From: Elusimicrobiota bacterium
GTDB lineage: Bacteria; Elusimicrobiota; Elusimicrobia; UBA1565; UBA9628
Assembly: GCA_016212795.1 (NCBI GenBank)
Contig: JACRDT010000010.1
Coordinates: forward strand, 62,001-126,000
DNA: 64,000 nt
Direction of reading: 5' to 3'
Shown: piece after piece, positions 1-8,198 of the stretch
How positions within the stretch are numbered: the first letter of the stretch is position 1
Layout of the letters: each line of letters starts with the position of its first letter
Translations under genes and position numbers: made by a program
The notes under the pieces: generated by a model
Told to the model about the DNA's origin: nothing
Database searches by the model: none
The model's input: the letters and a program-made list of their open reading frames with translations, nothing else

Positions 1-13
1 GGGGGCGAGTGAC
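1..13. repeat. Partial copy of the REP-like palindrome (family D)
   Basis: The window opens inside a GGGGGCGAGTGAC half-site, identical to one arm of the GC-rich palindromes at 8800, 13974 and 63411. It lies directly 3' of the purN-purH stop codon, so the full element probably ends that operon. Only one arm is visible. Confidence 0.55.
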
Positions 14-15
14 TT

Positions 16-2319
16 CTAATGACGGAAATGGCGCATGCCGGTGAGGACCATGGCCAGGCGCTTCTCGTCGGCGGCCGCGACCACCTCGGGGTCCTTGACC
101 GATCCCCCCGGCTGGATGACGGCCGTCACGCCCATGGCGGCGGCCTCGTCGATGCCGTCGCGGAAGGGGAAGAACCCGTCGGAGGCCATGACCAGCGCCT
201 CCGGCGCCGGGTTGTCCTTGAGGAAGGCCGCGAGCTTCATGCCGGCCGTGCGGACGGCGTCGACCCGCGAGGTCTGGCCCGAGCCGATGCCCACGGTCGC
301 GTCCTTGCCGGCCAGCACGACCGCGTTGGACTTGGCGTGCTTGCACACCATCCAGGCGAACCGCAGCGCCGCCTCCTCGTCCTTGGAGGGCTTGCGTCGT
401 GTGGCGACCTTGAGGTTGTCGCCGAAGGTGAGGTGGTCCGGCTCGGCCACGAGCACCTCGGCCCCGATGGAGCGCAGGACCGGCGCGTTGGAAGGGGGCT
501 CCTGGCGGAGGATGAGCCTGAGGTTGGGCTTGCGGCGCAGGATGTCGAGCGCCGGCTCGTCGAACGAGGGGGCGATGACGACCTCGACGAAGCGCTGCGA
601 CAGGGCCTCGGCGACCTCGGCCGGGACGGGCCTGTTGAAGGCCACGACGGCGCCGAAGGCGGAGAGCGGGTCGCAGGCCCACGCCCGGGCCAGGGCCTCC
701 GGCAGGGCGGCGCCCGTCGCCGCGCCGCAGGGGGTCAGGTGCTTGACCACGACCGCCGCGGGGTCCTGCAGCTCGCAGAGGGCCTCCCACGCCGCGTGCG
801 CGTCGAGCAGGTTGTTGTAGGAGAGCTCCTTGCCGTGGAGCTGGCGCCAGCGCGCGGCCCCGTCGCGGCCGTAGAGCGCGGCCTTCTGGTGGGGGTTCTC
901 GCCGTAGCGCAGGTCCTGGATCTTGGAGAGAGCGAGCTTGAACGTCGCGGGGAACGGCGCGGCCTGGGACGGAGCCCCGGGCGCCGGCGTCGACGGCTGG
1001 CCGGCGCGCGGCGGGCTCCCGGCGGGCCCTCCGGGGAGCGGCGCGGCCTGGGCCGGCAGGGGCGCGCGGCGGGACCCCGCCCCGACGGGAGCGAGGGCCT
1101 CCTGCCAGGTCTTCGAGATCATCCCGTCGTACTCGGCGGTGTGCTGGAACGCCGTCAGGGCGAGCCTCTGGCGGGTCTCCAGGCTGACGACGCCTTGGGA
1201 GGACTCCATCTCCTGGAGCACCGCCCCGTAGTCCGACGGCGAGACCAGGACGGCCACGTGCTCGAAGTTCTTGGCGGCGGCCCGGATGAGCGCGACCCCG
1301 CCGATGTCGATCTGCTCGACGACCTCCAGGCCCAGGGGGGACCCCCCCTTGGCCGCGGTCTGGGCGAACGGGTAGAGGTTGACCACCACCAGGTCGATGG
1401 GTTCGATCCCGAGGAGCCCCGCTTCCTTGGCCTGGTCCGGGTCCTTGCGCCTGAAGAGGATGGCCCCGTGGACGCTCGGGTGGAGGGTCTTGACGCGCCC
1501 CGCCAGGATCTCCGGGAAGCCCGTGATGGTGTCGATGGGGCGGGTGAGGACGCCGGCTTCCCTGAGCATGCGGGCGGTGCCGGAGGTCGACACGATCTCG
1601 ACGCCCATGGCCGAAAGCTCCTTGGCGAACTCGATGAGGCCGGTCTTGTCCGACGCCGAGAGGAGGGCCCGCCGGACGCGGGGGGAGCCCTGGAGCGGCG
1701 AGGGGTTCACCTTCAAGCCCGCGTCGCTCACGTCGAGCCTCCCCTCGCAGAACAGGGCGACGGCCTTGGGGTAGAGCCAATGCTCCTGGACGCGCACCCG
1801 GGCGGCCAGGGTCGCCGGGGTGTCCGTGGCCTGGACGTGGACCGCGGACTGGGCGATGATCCAGCCGTGGTCGTAGATCTCGTCGACGAAGTGGACGGTG
1901 CAGCCGCCGATCTTGACGCCGGACCGCAGCACCTCCTCGTGGACGCGCGTCCCGTACATGCCCTGGCCGCCGAAGGCGGGCAGGAGCGACGGGTGCACGT
2001 TCATGATGCGCCAGCGGAACTCCTTGAGGAGGGGCTCCTTGAGGTGGTGCAGGAACCCGGCCAGGCAGATGAGGCCCACGTCCCGGCTCTTGCAGGCGTG
2101 GGCGAGCTGGGCGCTGTACTCCTCGGGGGACGCGGCGGCCTTGGGGTCGGCGATGAAGGTCTCGATGCCGGCCCGCCGGGCCCGGCTCAGGGCGCCCGCC
2201 GCCGGGTTGCTCGAGACGACGAGGACGATCTGCCCCCGGATGCGCTTGGCCTGCGCGGCGTCGATGAGGGCCTGCAGGTTCGTGCCCTCGCCCGACGCGA
2301 AGACCGCGATTTTGATCAT
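16..2319 (-). CDS. purN-purH: Fused PurN-PurH: GAR transformylase + AICAR transformylase/IMP cyclohydrolase
   Basis: One 767-residue frame carries three purine activities. Residues 1 to about 190 are PurN: an N-terminal FASGEGTNLQAL, then MNVHPSLLP supplying the catalytic Asn and His, and VDEIYDHG supplying the Asp. The rest is PurH: an IMP cyclohydrolase domain (SDKTGLIEFAKEL, TSGTARMLREAGV, GRVKTLHPSVHG), then the AICAR transformylase domain (LRYGENPHQKAALYG, KHLTPCGAA, KHAKSNAVV). It would catalyse steps 3, 9 and 10 of IMP synthesis in the cytoplasm. PurN and PurH are normally separate proteins. A Pro/Ala-rich linker of about 40 residues, encoded around 950-1095, separates the two PurH domains and is absent from ordinary PurH. 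The ATG start overlaps the purM stop as ATGA, so translation is probably coupled. It is the last gene of the pyr/pur block. Confidence 0.95.
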   Translation of the reverse strand: MIKIAVFASGEGTNLQALIDAAQAKRIRGQIVLVVSSNPAAGALSRARRAGIETFIADPKAAASPEEYSAQLAHACKSRDVGLICLAGFLHHLKEPLLKEFRWRIMNVHPSLLPAFGGQGMYGTRVHEEVLRSGVKIGGCTVHFVDEIYDHGWIIAQSAVHVQATDTPATLAARVRVQEHWLYPKAVALFCEGRLDVSDAGLKVNPSPLQGSPRVRRALLSASDKTGLIEFAKELSAMGVEIVSTSGTARMLREAGVLTRPIDTITGFPEILAGRVKTLHPSVHGAILFRRKDPDQAKEAGLLGIEPIDLVVVNLYPFAQTAAKGGSPLGLEVVEQIDIGGVALIRAAAKNFEHVAVLVSPSDYGAVLQEMESSQGVVSLETRQRLALTAFQHTAEYDGMISKTWQEALAPVGAGSRRAPLPAQAAPLPGGPAGSPPRAGQPSTPAPGAPSQAAPFPATFKLALSKIQDLRYGENPHQKAALYGRDGAARWRQLHGKELSYNNLLDAHAAWEALCELQDPAAVVVKHLTPCGAATGAALPEALARAWACDPLSAFGAVVAFNRPVPAEVAEALSQRFVEVVIAPSFDEPALDILRRKPNLRLILRQEPPSNAPVLRSIGAEVLVAEPDHLTFGDNLKVATRRKPSKDEEAALRFAWMVCKHAKSNAVVLAGKDATVGIGSGQTSRVDAVRTAGMKLAAFLKDNPAPEALVMASDGFFPFRDGIDEAAAMGVTAVIQPGGSVKDPEVVAAADEKRLAMVLTGMRHFRH
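949..1054. repeat. In-frame linker bounded by about 19-bp direct repeats inside purH
   Basis: GGGAACGGCGCGGCCTGGGA near 950 and GGGAGCGGCGCGGCCTGGGC near 1034 are near-identical and 84 bp (28 codons) apart. They encode QAAPFP and QAAPLP on the coding strand. The segment between them is GC-rich and encodes Pro/Ala-rich sequence not found in normal PurH. It looks like an insertion or slippage duplication that kept frame. The repeated core GGCCGCGCCG also flanks the family C elements at 29384 and 44938. Confidence 0.5.
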
Positions 2320-3335
2320 TCTATCCTCACCTCCCTCCTCCCCGCCGTCACCTCGCCGATGAGCTTCGCCTCCGGGAGGAGGGCCCTGGCGGTCTCGAGG
2401 GCGTTGGGACGGATCACGATGATCATGCCGATGCCCATGTTGAAGGTCCTCCACATCTCCGCCGCCGGGACCCCGCCCTCGCGCTGGATGGCGAGCATGA
2501 TCGGGGGGACCTGCCAGGCGTGCTGGTGGAGCACCGCCTGGGTCCGCCGGGGTAGGACGCGGGGGAGGTTCTCGACGATCCCGCCGCCGGTGATGTGGGC
2601 CAGGCCCAGGATGATGTGCCCGGCCGCCCGGAAGCCCTCCTGCAGCTTGGCGATCTGGGGGACGTAGATCCGGGTGGGGGCGATGAGCTCGCGGCCGAGC
2701 TTCCGGATACGGCGGTCCGAGAAGACCTTCCTCACGAGGGAGTAGCCGTTGGAGTGGAGCCCCGAGGACGGCAGCCCCAGGATGAGGTCGCCCGGGAAGA
2801 TCTTGGTGCCGTCGATGACCTCGGACCGCTTCACGATGCCGACCGAGAACCCGGCGAGGTCGTACTCGCCTTTCGGGTAGAACCCGGGCATCTCGGCGGT
2901 CTCGCCGCCCAGCAGGACCGAGCGGCCGAGCCGGCAGCCCTCGATGATGCCGGCCATGATGCGCTTGGAGCGCGCGAGGTCGAGCTTGCCGGTGGCGTAG
3001 TAGTCGAGGAAGAACAGCGGCCGGGCGCCGCAGGTGATGAGGTCGTTGACGCACATGGCGACCAGGTCGATGCCGACCGTCTCGTGGCGGTCCAGGGCGA
3101 AGGCGACCTTGAGCTTGGTGCCGACGCCGTCCGTGCAGGCGACCAGGCAGTGCGGCGCGCCGCCGTCCGGCTCGAGCGGGAACAGCCCGGCGAAGCCGCC
3201 GATGGCCTTGGAGCGCCTGCGCAGGTGGTCGACCAGCTTGTCGGCCAGCTCGATGTCCACGCCGGAGGTCTTGTAGGTCAGCGCGCGCCGGGGCGCGGGC
3301 CGGTCGGCGGGGCGGCGAGGGTGCTGTCGTTTCAT
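2316..3335 (-). CDS. purM: Phosphoribosylformylglycinamidine cyclo-ligase (AIR synthetase)
   Basis: A 339-residue AIR synthetase, converting FGAM plus ATP to AIR, the fifth purine step. Family hallmarks: LTYKTSGVDIE at the N-terminus, TDGVGTKLKVA in the ATP/FGAM binding region, GIDLVAMCVND, LGGETAEMPGFY, GLPSSGLHSNGYSLVR and AHITGGGIVENLPRVLP. About 18 basic residues precede the usual LTYK start. Its ATG overlaps the pyrE stop (ATGA) and its own stop overlaps the purN-purH start (ATGA), placing it inside a translationally coupled chain. The length is normal for the family. Confidence 0.96.
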   Translation of the reverse strand: MKRQHPRRPADRPAPRRALTYKTSGVDIELADKLVDHLRRRSKAIGGFAGLFPLEPDGGAPHCLVACTDGVGTKLKVAFALDRHETVGIDLVAMCVNDLITCGARPLFFLDYYATGKLDLARSKRIMAGIIEGCRLGRSVLLGGETAEMPGFYPKGEYDLAGFSVGIVKRSEVIDGTKIFPGDLILGLPSSGLHSNGYSLVRKVFSDRRIRKLGRELIAPTRIYVPQIAKLQEGFRAAGHIILGLAHITGGGIVENLPRVLPRRTQAVLHQHAWQVPPIMLAIQREGGVPAAEMWRTFNMGIGMIIVIRPNALETARALLPEAKLIGEVTAGRREVRIE

Positions 3336-4102
3336 GCGGGCAGTCCTTTCTTCGCGCGCTTGGGCAGGCCGCCCTCCCGCTTTGATCGAAGCGGCACGCC
3401 CGCGCTAGGAACGCCGAGCGCAGGCAGGGGGGGCCGCGGGCGCTCGGGCCGCGGCGTTGGGGCGCGCTGGATCTGCAGCCGGCGGAAATCCCGGCTCCCG
3501 GGCTTGACGAGCGGGGCGCCGGCGCGGCACAGGGGGCAGTCCTGCGCCTGGTAGGCGGCGATGGGGAGCCGCAGCAGGCAGCGCAGGGGCACGCCGAGGT
3601 CGATGTCCTGCATGCTCCGCACCGCCACCGCCAGGGCGCCGAGGACGTGGGCCCCTCGCGACTTGGCCATCGTGATCACTTCCTTGGTGGACGCGCCGGT
3701 GGTGACCACGTCCTCGACCACGACCACCCTCTCGCCAGGCTCGATCCTGAACCCGCGGCGCAGGGTCATGACCTCGTTCTCCCGCTCGGCGAAGAGCGCC
3801 CGGGCCTTGAAGGCCCTGGCGACCTCCTGGCCGACGACGATCCCGCCGATGGCGGGGGAGATGACGACGTCCGGGTGCAGCCCCTGGAGGGCCGCCAGGT
3901 CCTGGCCGATGCGGGTCGCGCGTCCGGGGTCCGTCATGAGCAGCGCGCACTGCAGGTAGCGGCCGCTGTGCAGGCCCGAGGAGAGCAGGAAATGCCCCTC
4001 GAGGAGCGCGCCGCATCCGACGAGCAGGCGCTCGATGCTGGTCTTCTCGGCGCAGCTCTTCGGGCGGGCCGCCTTCCGGACGAGGGCTGGTTTGCGTTTC
4101 AT
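3332..4102 (-). CDS. pyrE: Orotate phosphoribosyltransferase with repeat-derived C-terminal tail
   Basis: 256 residues. It transfers phosphoribose from PRPP to orotate, giving OMP. The PRPP loop is VVVVEDVVTTGAST; the N-terminal half has GHFLLSSGLHSGRYLQ and VISPAIGGIVVGQEVAR as in other PyrE proteins. The fold should end near residue 205. The last about 50 residues, Pro/Arg-rich then basic, are not PyrE-like, and most are encoded by a family A hairpin repeat at 3364-3428 read antisense. The start overlaps the pyrF stop (ATGA). The added tail probably has no role in catalysis, but this is inference. Confidence 0.93.
   Translation of the reverse strand: MKRKPALVRKAARPKSCAEKTSIERLLVGCGALLEGHFLLSSGLHSGRYLQCALLMTDPGRATRIGQDLAALQGLHPDVVISPAIGGIVVGQEVARAFKARALFAERENEVMTLRRGFRIEPGERVVVVEDVVTTGASTKEVITMAKSRGAHVLGALAVAVRSMQDIDLGVPLRCLLRLPIAAYQAQDCPLCRAGAPLVKPGSRDFRRLQIQRAPTPRPERPRPPLPALGVPSAGVPLRSKREGGLPKRAKKGLPA
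3364..3428. repeat. Family A hairpin repeat, copy A1 (inside pyrE)
   Basis: About 65 bp sharing TTTGATCGAAGCGGCACGCC and flanks with copy A2 at 27353. The 3' half forms a hairpin: arm GCCCGCGCT, loop AGGAACGCCG, arm AGCGCAGGC, with one mismatch. The stem bases differ from copies A2 and A3 but pairing is kept and the loop is nearly constant. It lies in the 3' end of pyrE and lengthens the protein without a frameshift. Confidence 0.75.
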
Positions 4103-4806
4103 GTCGCCTCCAGGGAACTGGGCGCCGCGGCCTGCATCTCGCGCAGGATGTCGTGCGCCGCCTTCAAAGGGTTGGGCGCCATCGTGATGGGCCGTCCGAC
4201 GACGATGTAGTCGATGCCGAGCTTCGCGGCCTCGCCCGGCGTCATGGTGCGCCGCTGGTCGTGCGCGGCCCCCCCCGCGGGGCGGATGCCGGGCACGACG
4301 AAGCGCATGTCGAGGTGGGAGAGGCTTTTGCGCAGGTCCGCGACCTCCTGGCCCGAGCAGATGGTGCCGTCGATGCCGTTCACCCACCCCATCTTGGCGA
4401 GGTTCTTGACCAGCGTGGCGAGGGTGGCGTGGGGGTGGAGGACCTTGACGTCCTTGCCCACCATGCTGGTGAGCACCGTGACGCCCCATATCCTGGGGCG
4501 GGGCTGGACCTGGGTGGCGGCCTTGATCATCTCGGTCCCTCCCCATAGGTGCACGGAGACGGCGTCGACGCCCAGGCGCTGGGCCTCGCGCACCGCGTCG
4601 GCGACGGTCTGGGGGATGTCGAGGAACTTGAGGTCGAGGAACACCTTGCCGCCGGACTGGTGGACCAGGTCCACCGCGCGCTTGCCGTGGGCGGTGAAGA
4701 GCTTGAGGCCCACCTTGAAGTGCGTGATGGTGCCCTTGAGGCTCTTGAGGAGCTCCTCCTCCTTGAGGATCGTGTCCACGTCCAACGCCACGATGACTTG
4801 GGTCAT
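4099..4806 (-). CDS. pyrF: Orotidine 5'-phosphate decarboxylase
   Basis: 235 residues; decarboxylates OMP to UMP, the last step of de novo pyrimidine synthesis. It has the group I signature: IVALDVDT at the N-terminus, FLDLKFLDIPQTV containing the catalytic Asp-Lys-Asp array, VSVHLWGG, FVVPGIRPAGGA and IVVGRPIT for phosphate binding. Size is typical. The stop overlaps the pyrE start (ATGA), and only one base separates its start from the stop of the upstream thioredoxin-like gene, so it sits in a polycistronic unit. Confidence 0.96.
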   Translation of the reverse strand: MTQVIVALDVDTILKEEELLKSLKGTITHFKVGLKLFTAHGKRAVDLVHQSGGKVFLDLKFLDIPQTVADAVREAQRLGVDAVSVHLWGGTEMIKAATQVQPRPRIWGVTVLTSMVGKDVKVLHPHATLATLVKNLAKMGWVNGIDGTICSGQEVADLRKSLSHLDMRFVVPGIRPAGGAAHDQRRTMTPGEAAKLGIDYIVVGRPITMAPNPLKAAHDILREMQAAAPSSLEAT

Positions 4807-4807
4807 A

Positions 4808-5677
4808 TCACTTGAGCCCGACGATGCCGATCCCTTCGGCGAGTCTCTCTTTGAGTTCCGCCGGCGGCACGTTCCTCACCACGTGCGCGATCTTGCCGCC
4901 CTTGACGAAGTAGAATTGCGGCGTCGATGAGAAATCGAACCCCTTCCAGCCGGAGTCCCGGTAGAGCACGTCATAGCGGAACCGGCCCTCGCGGTTGATC
5001 CGGGCGAATTCCTCCCCGTCGATGCCGTAGGATGCCGCGTCGATGTTGACGGCATGGTCGTCGAAGAGCTTGGCCAGCTTCGGGTCGGCTTCGATGATCT
5101 TGACGGCTTCCACCGAGAAGTGGCAGCCCGGCGATACGGCGGAGATGATGATCGGCCCGGCAAGATCGATCCGCCTGTAGGTCAAGGTCTTGCCATCCCC
5201 GGAGACCGTATAAACGGCCGGGATATCGCTCGGAGCGTCCGGTGGCTCCGCGATGTCGGGCAGCGTGCGGGGCGTGTTGGGAAAGCGCTCGTTGAGTTCG
5301 CGGGCCTTCCGCCATCGCCGTTGCATGACATAGTGCTTATAGAGCCGGTCCGGCAGCTTGCCGAGGAAGCCCCGTCGGAGGCACTCATCGAGGATGTCTT
5401 CAAGGGTCTTGAGCAGTTCCGGGCGCGGGATGTGTTCGGAGGCCGTGGAGACGGCCTCGAAGAGGGTTTCCAGGGTGCGGGTATCATACGTCTTGAGCAG
5501 CCGCGGCTCCAGCTCCCGGTCCTCGATGAGCTTGAACGACTCCGTGATCTTCGCGATGGCCGCGTCGGCGTCGCCTCTCCAATTGCGGTCGATGGAGACG
5601 ACGGCCTCGGCTCTGGCCTTGATGTCGGACGTTTCCCCGGCATGGGCGGCGAAGGCGATGATCAGCAGCAGCTTCAT
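4808..5677 (-). CDS. Exported thioredoxin-fold protein with a CxxS motif
   Basis: 289 residues with a short signal peptide (LLLIIAFAAHAGE), about 130 helical residues, then a thioredoxin-like domain. The active site reads SPGCHFS, that is CxxS rather than CxxC, and STPQFYF supplies the cis-Pro strand. A single-cysteine site fits an isomerase, a thiol-bound intermediate or a non-redox scaffold; a disulfide oxidase or reductase would need the second cysteine. Codon use looks less GC-rich than in neighbours, so it may be an insertion into the pyr operon. pyrF begins one base after its stop. A TATCAT at 5733-5738 (minus) may be its -10. The exact role is unknown. Confidence 0.7.
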   Translation of the reverse strand: MKLLLIIAFAAHAGETSDIKARAEAVVSIDRNWRGDADAAIAKITESFKLIEDRELEPRLLKTYDTRTLETLFEAVSTASEHIPRPELLKTLEDILDECLRRGFLGKLPDRLYKHYVMQRRWRKARELNERFPNTPRTLPDIAEPPDAPSDIPAVYTVSGDGKTLTYRRIDLAGPIIISAVSPGCHFSVEAVKIIEADPKLAKLFDDHAVNIDAASYGIDGEEFARINREGRFRYDVLYRDSGWKGFDFSSTPQFYFVKGGKIAHVVRNVPPAELKERLAEGIGIVGLK

Positions 5678-5794
5678 GGCATGGGTGATTCGGTCGAGTG
5701 TCCTGCCCAGCCCAAATCGGCCGGCGAGGTCAATGATAGCATGGAAGCCGGACGTAAATCGGCATCCTTGCGGCGCTTCGAGGGCCCCGGCCGG

Positions 5795-6868
5795 TCATCC
5801 GGGACCATGTCCCTTCCCCACCGCCTCGCCAATGCTCTTGTGCCCGTCCCTCTCCAGGCACGCCGCGAGCTCCCGGCGGATGCGCCGGACGGCCCCGGGC
5901 CCGCCGTAGACGAGGCCCGTGTAGACCTCGACCAGCGACGCCCCGGCCCGGATCTTGTCGTAGGCGTCGGCCCCGGTGAAGATGCCGCCCACCCCGACGA
6001 TCGTGAGCTTCCCTTCGGTCAGCCGGTAGACCTCGGCCACGAGCCTCGTGGACCTGTCGCGCAGGGGCTTGCCGCTGAGGCCCCCGCGGATCATCGCCCA
6101 GTCCCCGGGGACGCCGTCGCGCGAGAGCGTGGTGTTGGACACGATGACGCCCGCCGCCAGGCACGCGAGGAGCGCGGCCAGGTCCTTGAGGTGCTCGGGG
6201 GGCATGTCCGGGTCGATCTTGACGAGGACGGGCTTGCGGGCCGTGTTGACGTCCTGGATGGCCCGGAGGATGCGCTCGAGGTGCAGCTTCTCCTGCAGCG
6301 CCCGCAGGCCCAGCGTGTTCGGGGAGCTCACGTTGACCGCGAAGTAGTCGCCGAACGGCTCAAGGATGCGGAACGTCTCGGCGTAGTCCCGCGGCGCCCC
6401 GTCGTGGGGGCAGTCCTTGTTGAGGCCCAGGTTGATGCCGAGCGGGACGGGGGAGCGCCCCAGCGCCTCGAGCCGCCCGGCCGCCGGGAGGGCCCCTTCC
6501 CCGTTGAATCCCATCCGGTTGATGATCGCCTCGGCTCCCACGACCCGGAAGAGGCGCGGCCGCGGGTTGCCGGGCTGGGGCCGGAGCGTGATGGACCCGA
6601 GTTCCAGGAACCCGAAGCCCAGCGCGGGGAGGATGCCGGCCATCCGGCAATCCTTGTCGAACCCGGCCGCCAGGCCCACGGGATTGGGAAATTTCAGACC
6701 GAGCACCTCGGTCTGAAGACTTGGGGCGTTCTCTTCCTCTGCCAACGAAAGCAGCCGGTAGCCCAAGGGCATTCTCTGGAGGACGCAAAGAAGGTTCACG
6801 ACGGAGTCATGGGCCCGCTCCGCGTCCAGCCCGAACAGGGCTGGCCGCAGGATGGAGTCATAGAGCAT
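5795..6868 (-). CDS. pyrD: Dihydroorotate dehydrogenase, class 2 (quinone-linked)
   Basis: 357 residues. Oxidises dihydroorotate to orotate with FMN, passing electrons to membrane quinone. Class 2 features: an N-terminal amphipathic stretch (LRPALFGLDAERAHD), NPVGLAAGFDKDCRMAG, ELGSITLRPQPGNPRPRLFR, INRMGFNGEG, and NVSSPNTLGLRALQ with the catalytic Ser of class 2 enzymes; FMN-phosphate binding GVGGIFTGADAYDKI and LVEVYTGLVYGGP. The start overlaps the 3' end of pyrC by 11 bp, so the two are co-translated. About 117 bp separate it from the next gene, where a new promoter may lie. Confidence 0.95.
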   Translation of the reverse strand: MLYDSILRPALFGLDAERAHDSVVNLLCVLQRMPLGYRLLSLAEEENAPSLQTEVLGLKFPNPVGLAAGFDKDCRMAGILPALGFGFLELGSITLRPQPGNPRPRLFRVVGAEAIINRMGFNGEGALPAAGRLEALGRSPVPLGINLGLNKDCPHDGAPRDYAETFRILEPFGDYFAVNVSSPNTLGLRALQEKLHLERILRAIQDVNTARKPVLVKIDPDMPPEHLKDLAALLACLAAGVIVSNTTLSRDGVPGDWAMIRGGLSGKPLRDRSTRLVAEVYRLTEGKLTIVGVGGIFTGADAYDKIRAGASLVEVYTGLVYGGPGAVRRIRRELAACLERDGHKSIGEAVGKGHGPG

Positions 6869-8198
6869 AAACGACCTCGCCTTTCACGATGGTCGCGCAG
6901 GCCCGGCCCGTGAGCCTCATCCCGGTGAAGGGGGAGTTGGAGGACCGGGAGGCGAACGGGGGCCGGACCGTCCAGGACGCGGCCGGGTCGATGACGGTCA
7001 GGTCCGCGTCCTTCCCGACGGCGAGGCTGCCCTTGGACTCGAGCCGGAGGATGCGGGCGGGAGCCGCGCTCATGAGCTCGATGAGCCGCGAGGGGGAGAG
7101 GGCCCGGCCCGCGAGCCTGGTCAGGGCCAGGCCCAGCGACGTCTCGAGGCCGATGACGCCGAAGGGGGCCGCCCGGAACCCCAGGGCCTTCCTCGCGGCG
7201 GGGTGGGGGGCGTGGTCGGAGGCGATGGCGTCGATGACGCCGTCGGCTAGGCCCGAGATGACCGAGGAGCGGTCGTCCTCGGAGCGCAGCGGAGGGTTCA
7301 TCTTGAAATCGGCGTCCAGGCCCGGGATGTCCGAGTCGCACAGGGTCCAGTGGTGCGGGGCCGCCTCGCAGGTCACCCGCCCCGCCGCCCCCCCTGGGCC
7401 TGCGGCCCAGGCCTTGGCCTGGCGGACCGCGGCCACGGTGCCCAGCGCGCTCACGTGGGCGATGTGGAGGTTGCCCCGCGTCGCCCGGGCGAGGATGATG
7501 TCACGCATCGCCATGGCGGTCTCGCCGGCGCGGGGGATGCCCCGGAGCCCCTTGAGGTCGGCCCACCGGCCCTCGTTCATCACGCCCGGGCCGGCGAGGC
7601 CCGGGTCCTCGCAGTGGGCGATCACGGCGACATCGAGGCTCCGCGAGCGCTCGAGCGCCCGGCGCATGAGCCCGGCGTCGGCCACCGGCCTGCCGTCGTC
7701 CGAGAAGGCGACGGCGCCGGCCTCGAGGAGGCGCTCGAAATCGGTCAGGCGCTCCCCCCGCTGGCCGACCGTGACGGCGGCGGCGAAGAGCACGTTGACC
7801 TTCGCCGCCGCCCGGGCGCGTCGGCGCAGGTCGGCCAGGAGGCGCGGCTGGTCTGCCGGGGGTTGGGTGTTGGGCATCGCCAGGACCGTGGTGAACCCTC
7901 CCCTGGCGGCGGCCGCCGACCCCGTCGCGATGGTCTCGGCCCGCTCGCCGCCCGGCTCGCGCAGGTGCACGTGCAGGTCGATGAGCCCCGGCGTGACCCA
8001 TTTCCCCTTCGCTTCCAGCGAAGGGAGGCCTCTTAAGCCTGCGCGCTTGCCAAGATCGGGCTCCACCGCCGCGATCCTGCCGTCCCGGATGAGCACGTCC
8101 CTGGGCCCGTCGACGCCTCGGGCCGGGTCGATGACGCGGCCGCCGTGGATGAGCAGGGCTCCTGACGGCGGGCCGTCCCGGCGGGGTGTCGTCTTCAA
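6858..8198 (-). CDS. pyrC: Dihydroorotase (type I)
   Basis: 446 residues from a TTG start; interconverts carbamoyl-aspartate and dihydroorotate. Zinc and substrate motifs of multidomain-type dihydroorotases: DLHVHLREPGGERAET, AMPNTQPPADQP, FSDDGRPV, EAAPHHWTLCD, NPPLRSEDD and ASDHAPH. TTG at 8198 was chosen because it overlaps the stop of the upstream TPR gene as TTGA and lies about 14 codons before the conserved LIHGGRVIDP. No ATG in frame is compatible with the family N-terminus. The stop overlaps pyrD. pyrB and carAB are not in the window. Confidence 0.93.
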   Translation of the reverse strand: MKTTPRRDGPPSGALLIHGGRVIDPARGVDGPRDVLIRDGRIAAVEPDLGKRAGLRGLPSLEAKGKWVTPGLIDLHVHLREPGGERAETIATGSAAAARGGFTTVLAMPNTQPPADQPRLLADLRRRARAAAKVNVLFAAAVTVGQRGERLTDFERLLEAGAVAFSDDGRPVADAGLMRRALERSRSLDVAVIAHCEDPGLAGPGVMNEGRWADLKGLRGIPRAGETAMAMRDIILARATRGNLHIAHVSALGTVAAVRQAKAWAAGPGGAAGRVTCEAAPHHWTLCDSDIPGLDADFKMNPPLRSEDDRSSVISGLADGVIDAIASDHAPHPAARKALGFRAAPFGVIGLETSLGLALTRLAGRALSPSRLIELMSAAPARILRLESKGSLAVGKDADLTVIDPAASWTVRPPFASRSSNSPFTGMRLTGRACATIVKGEVVYAL

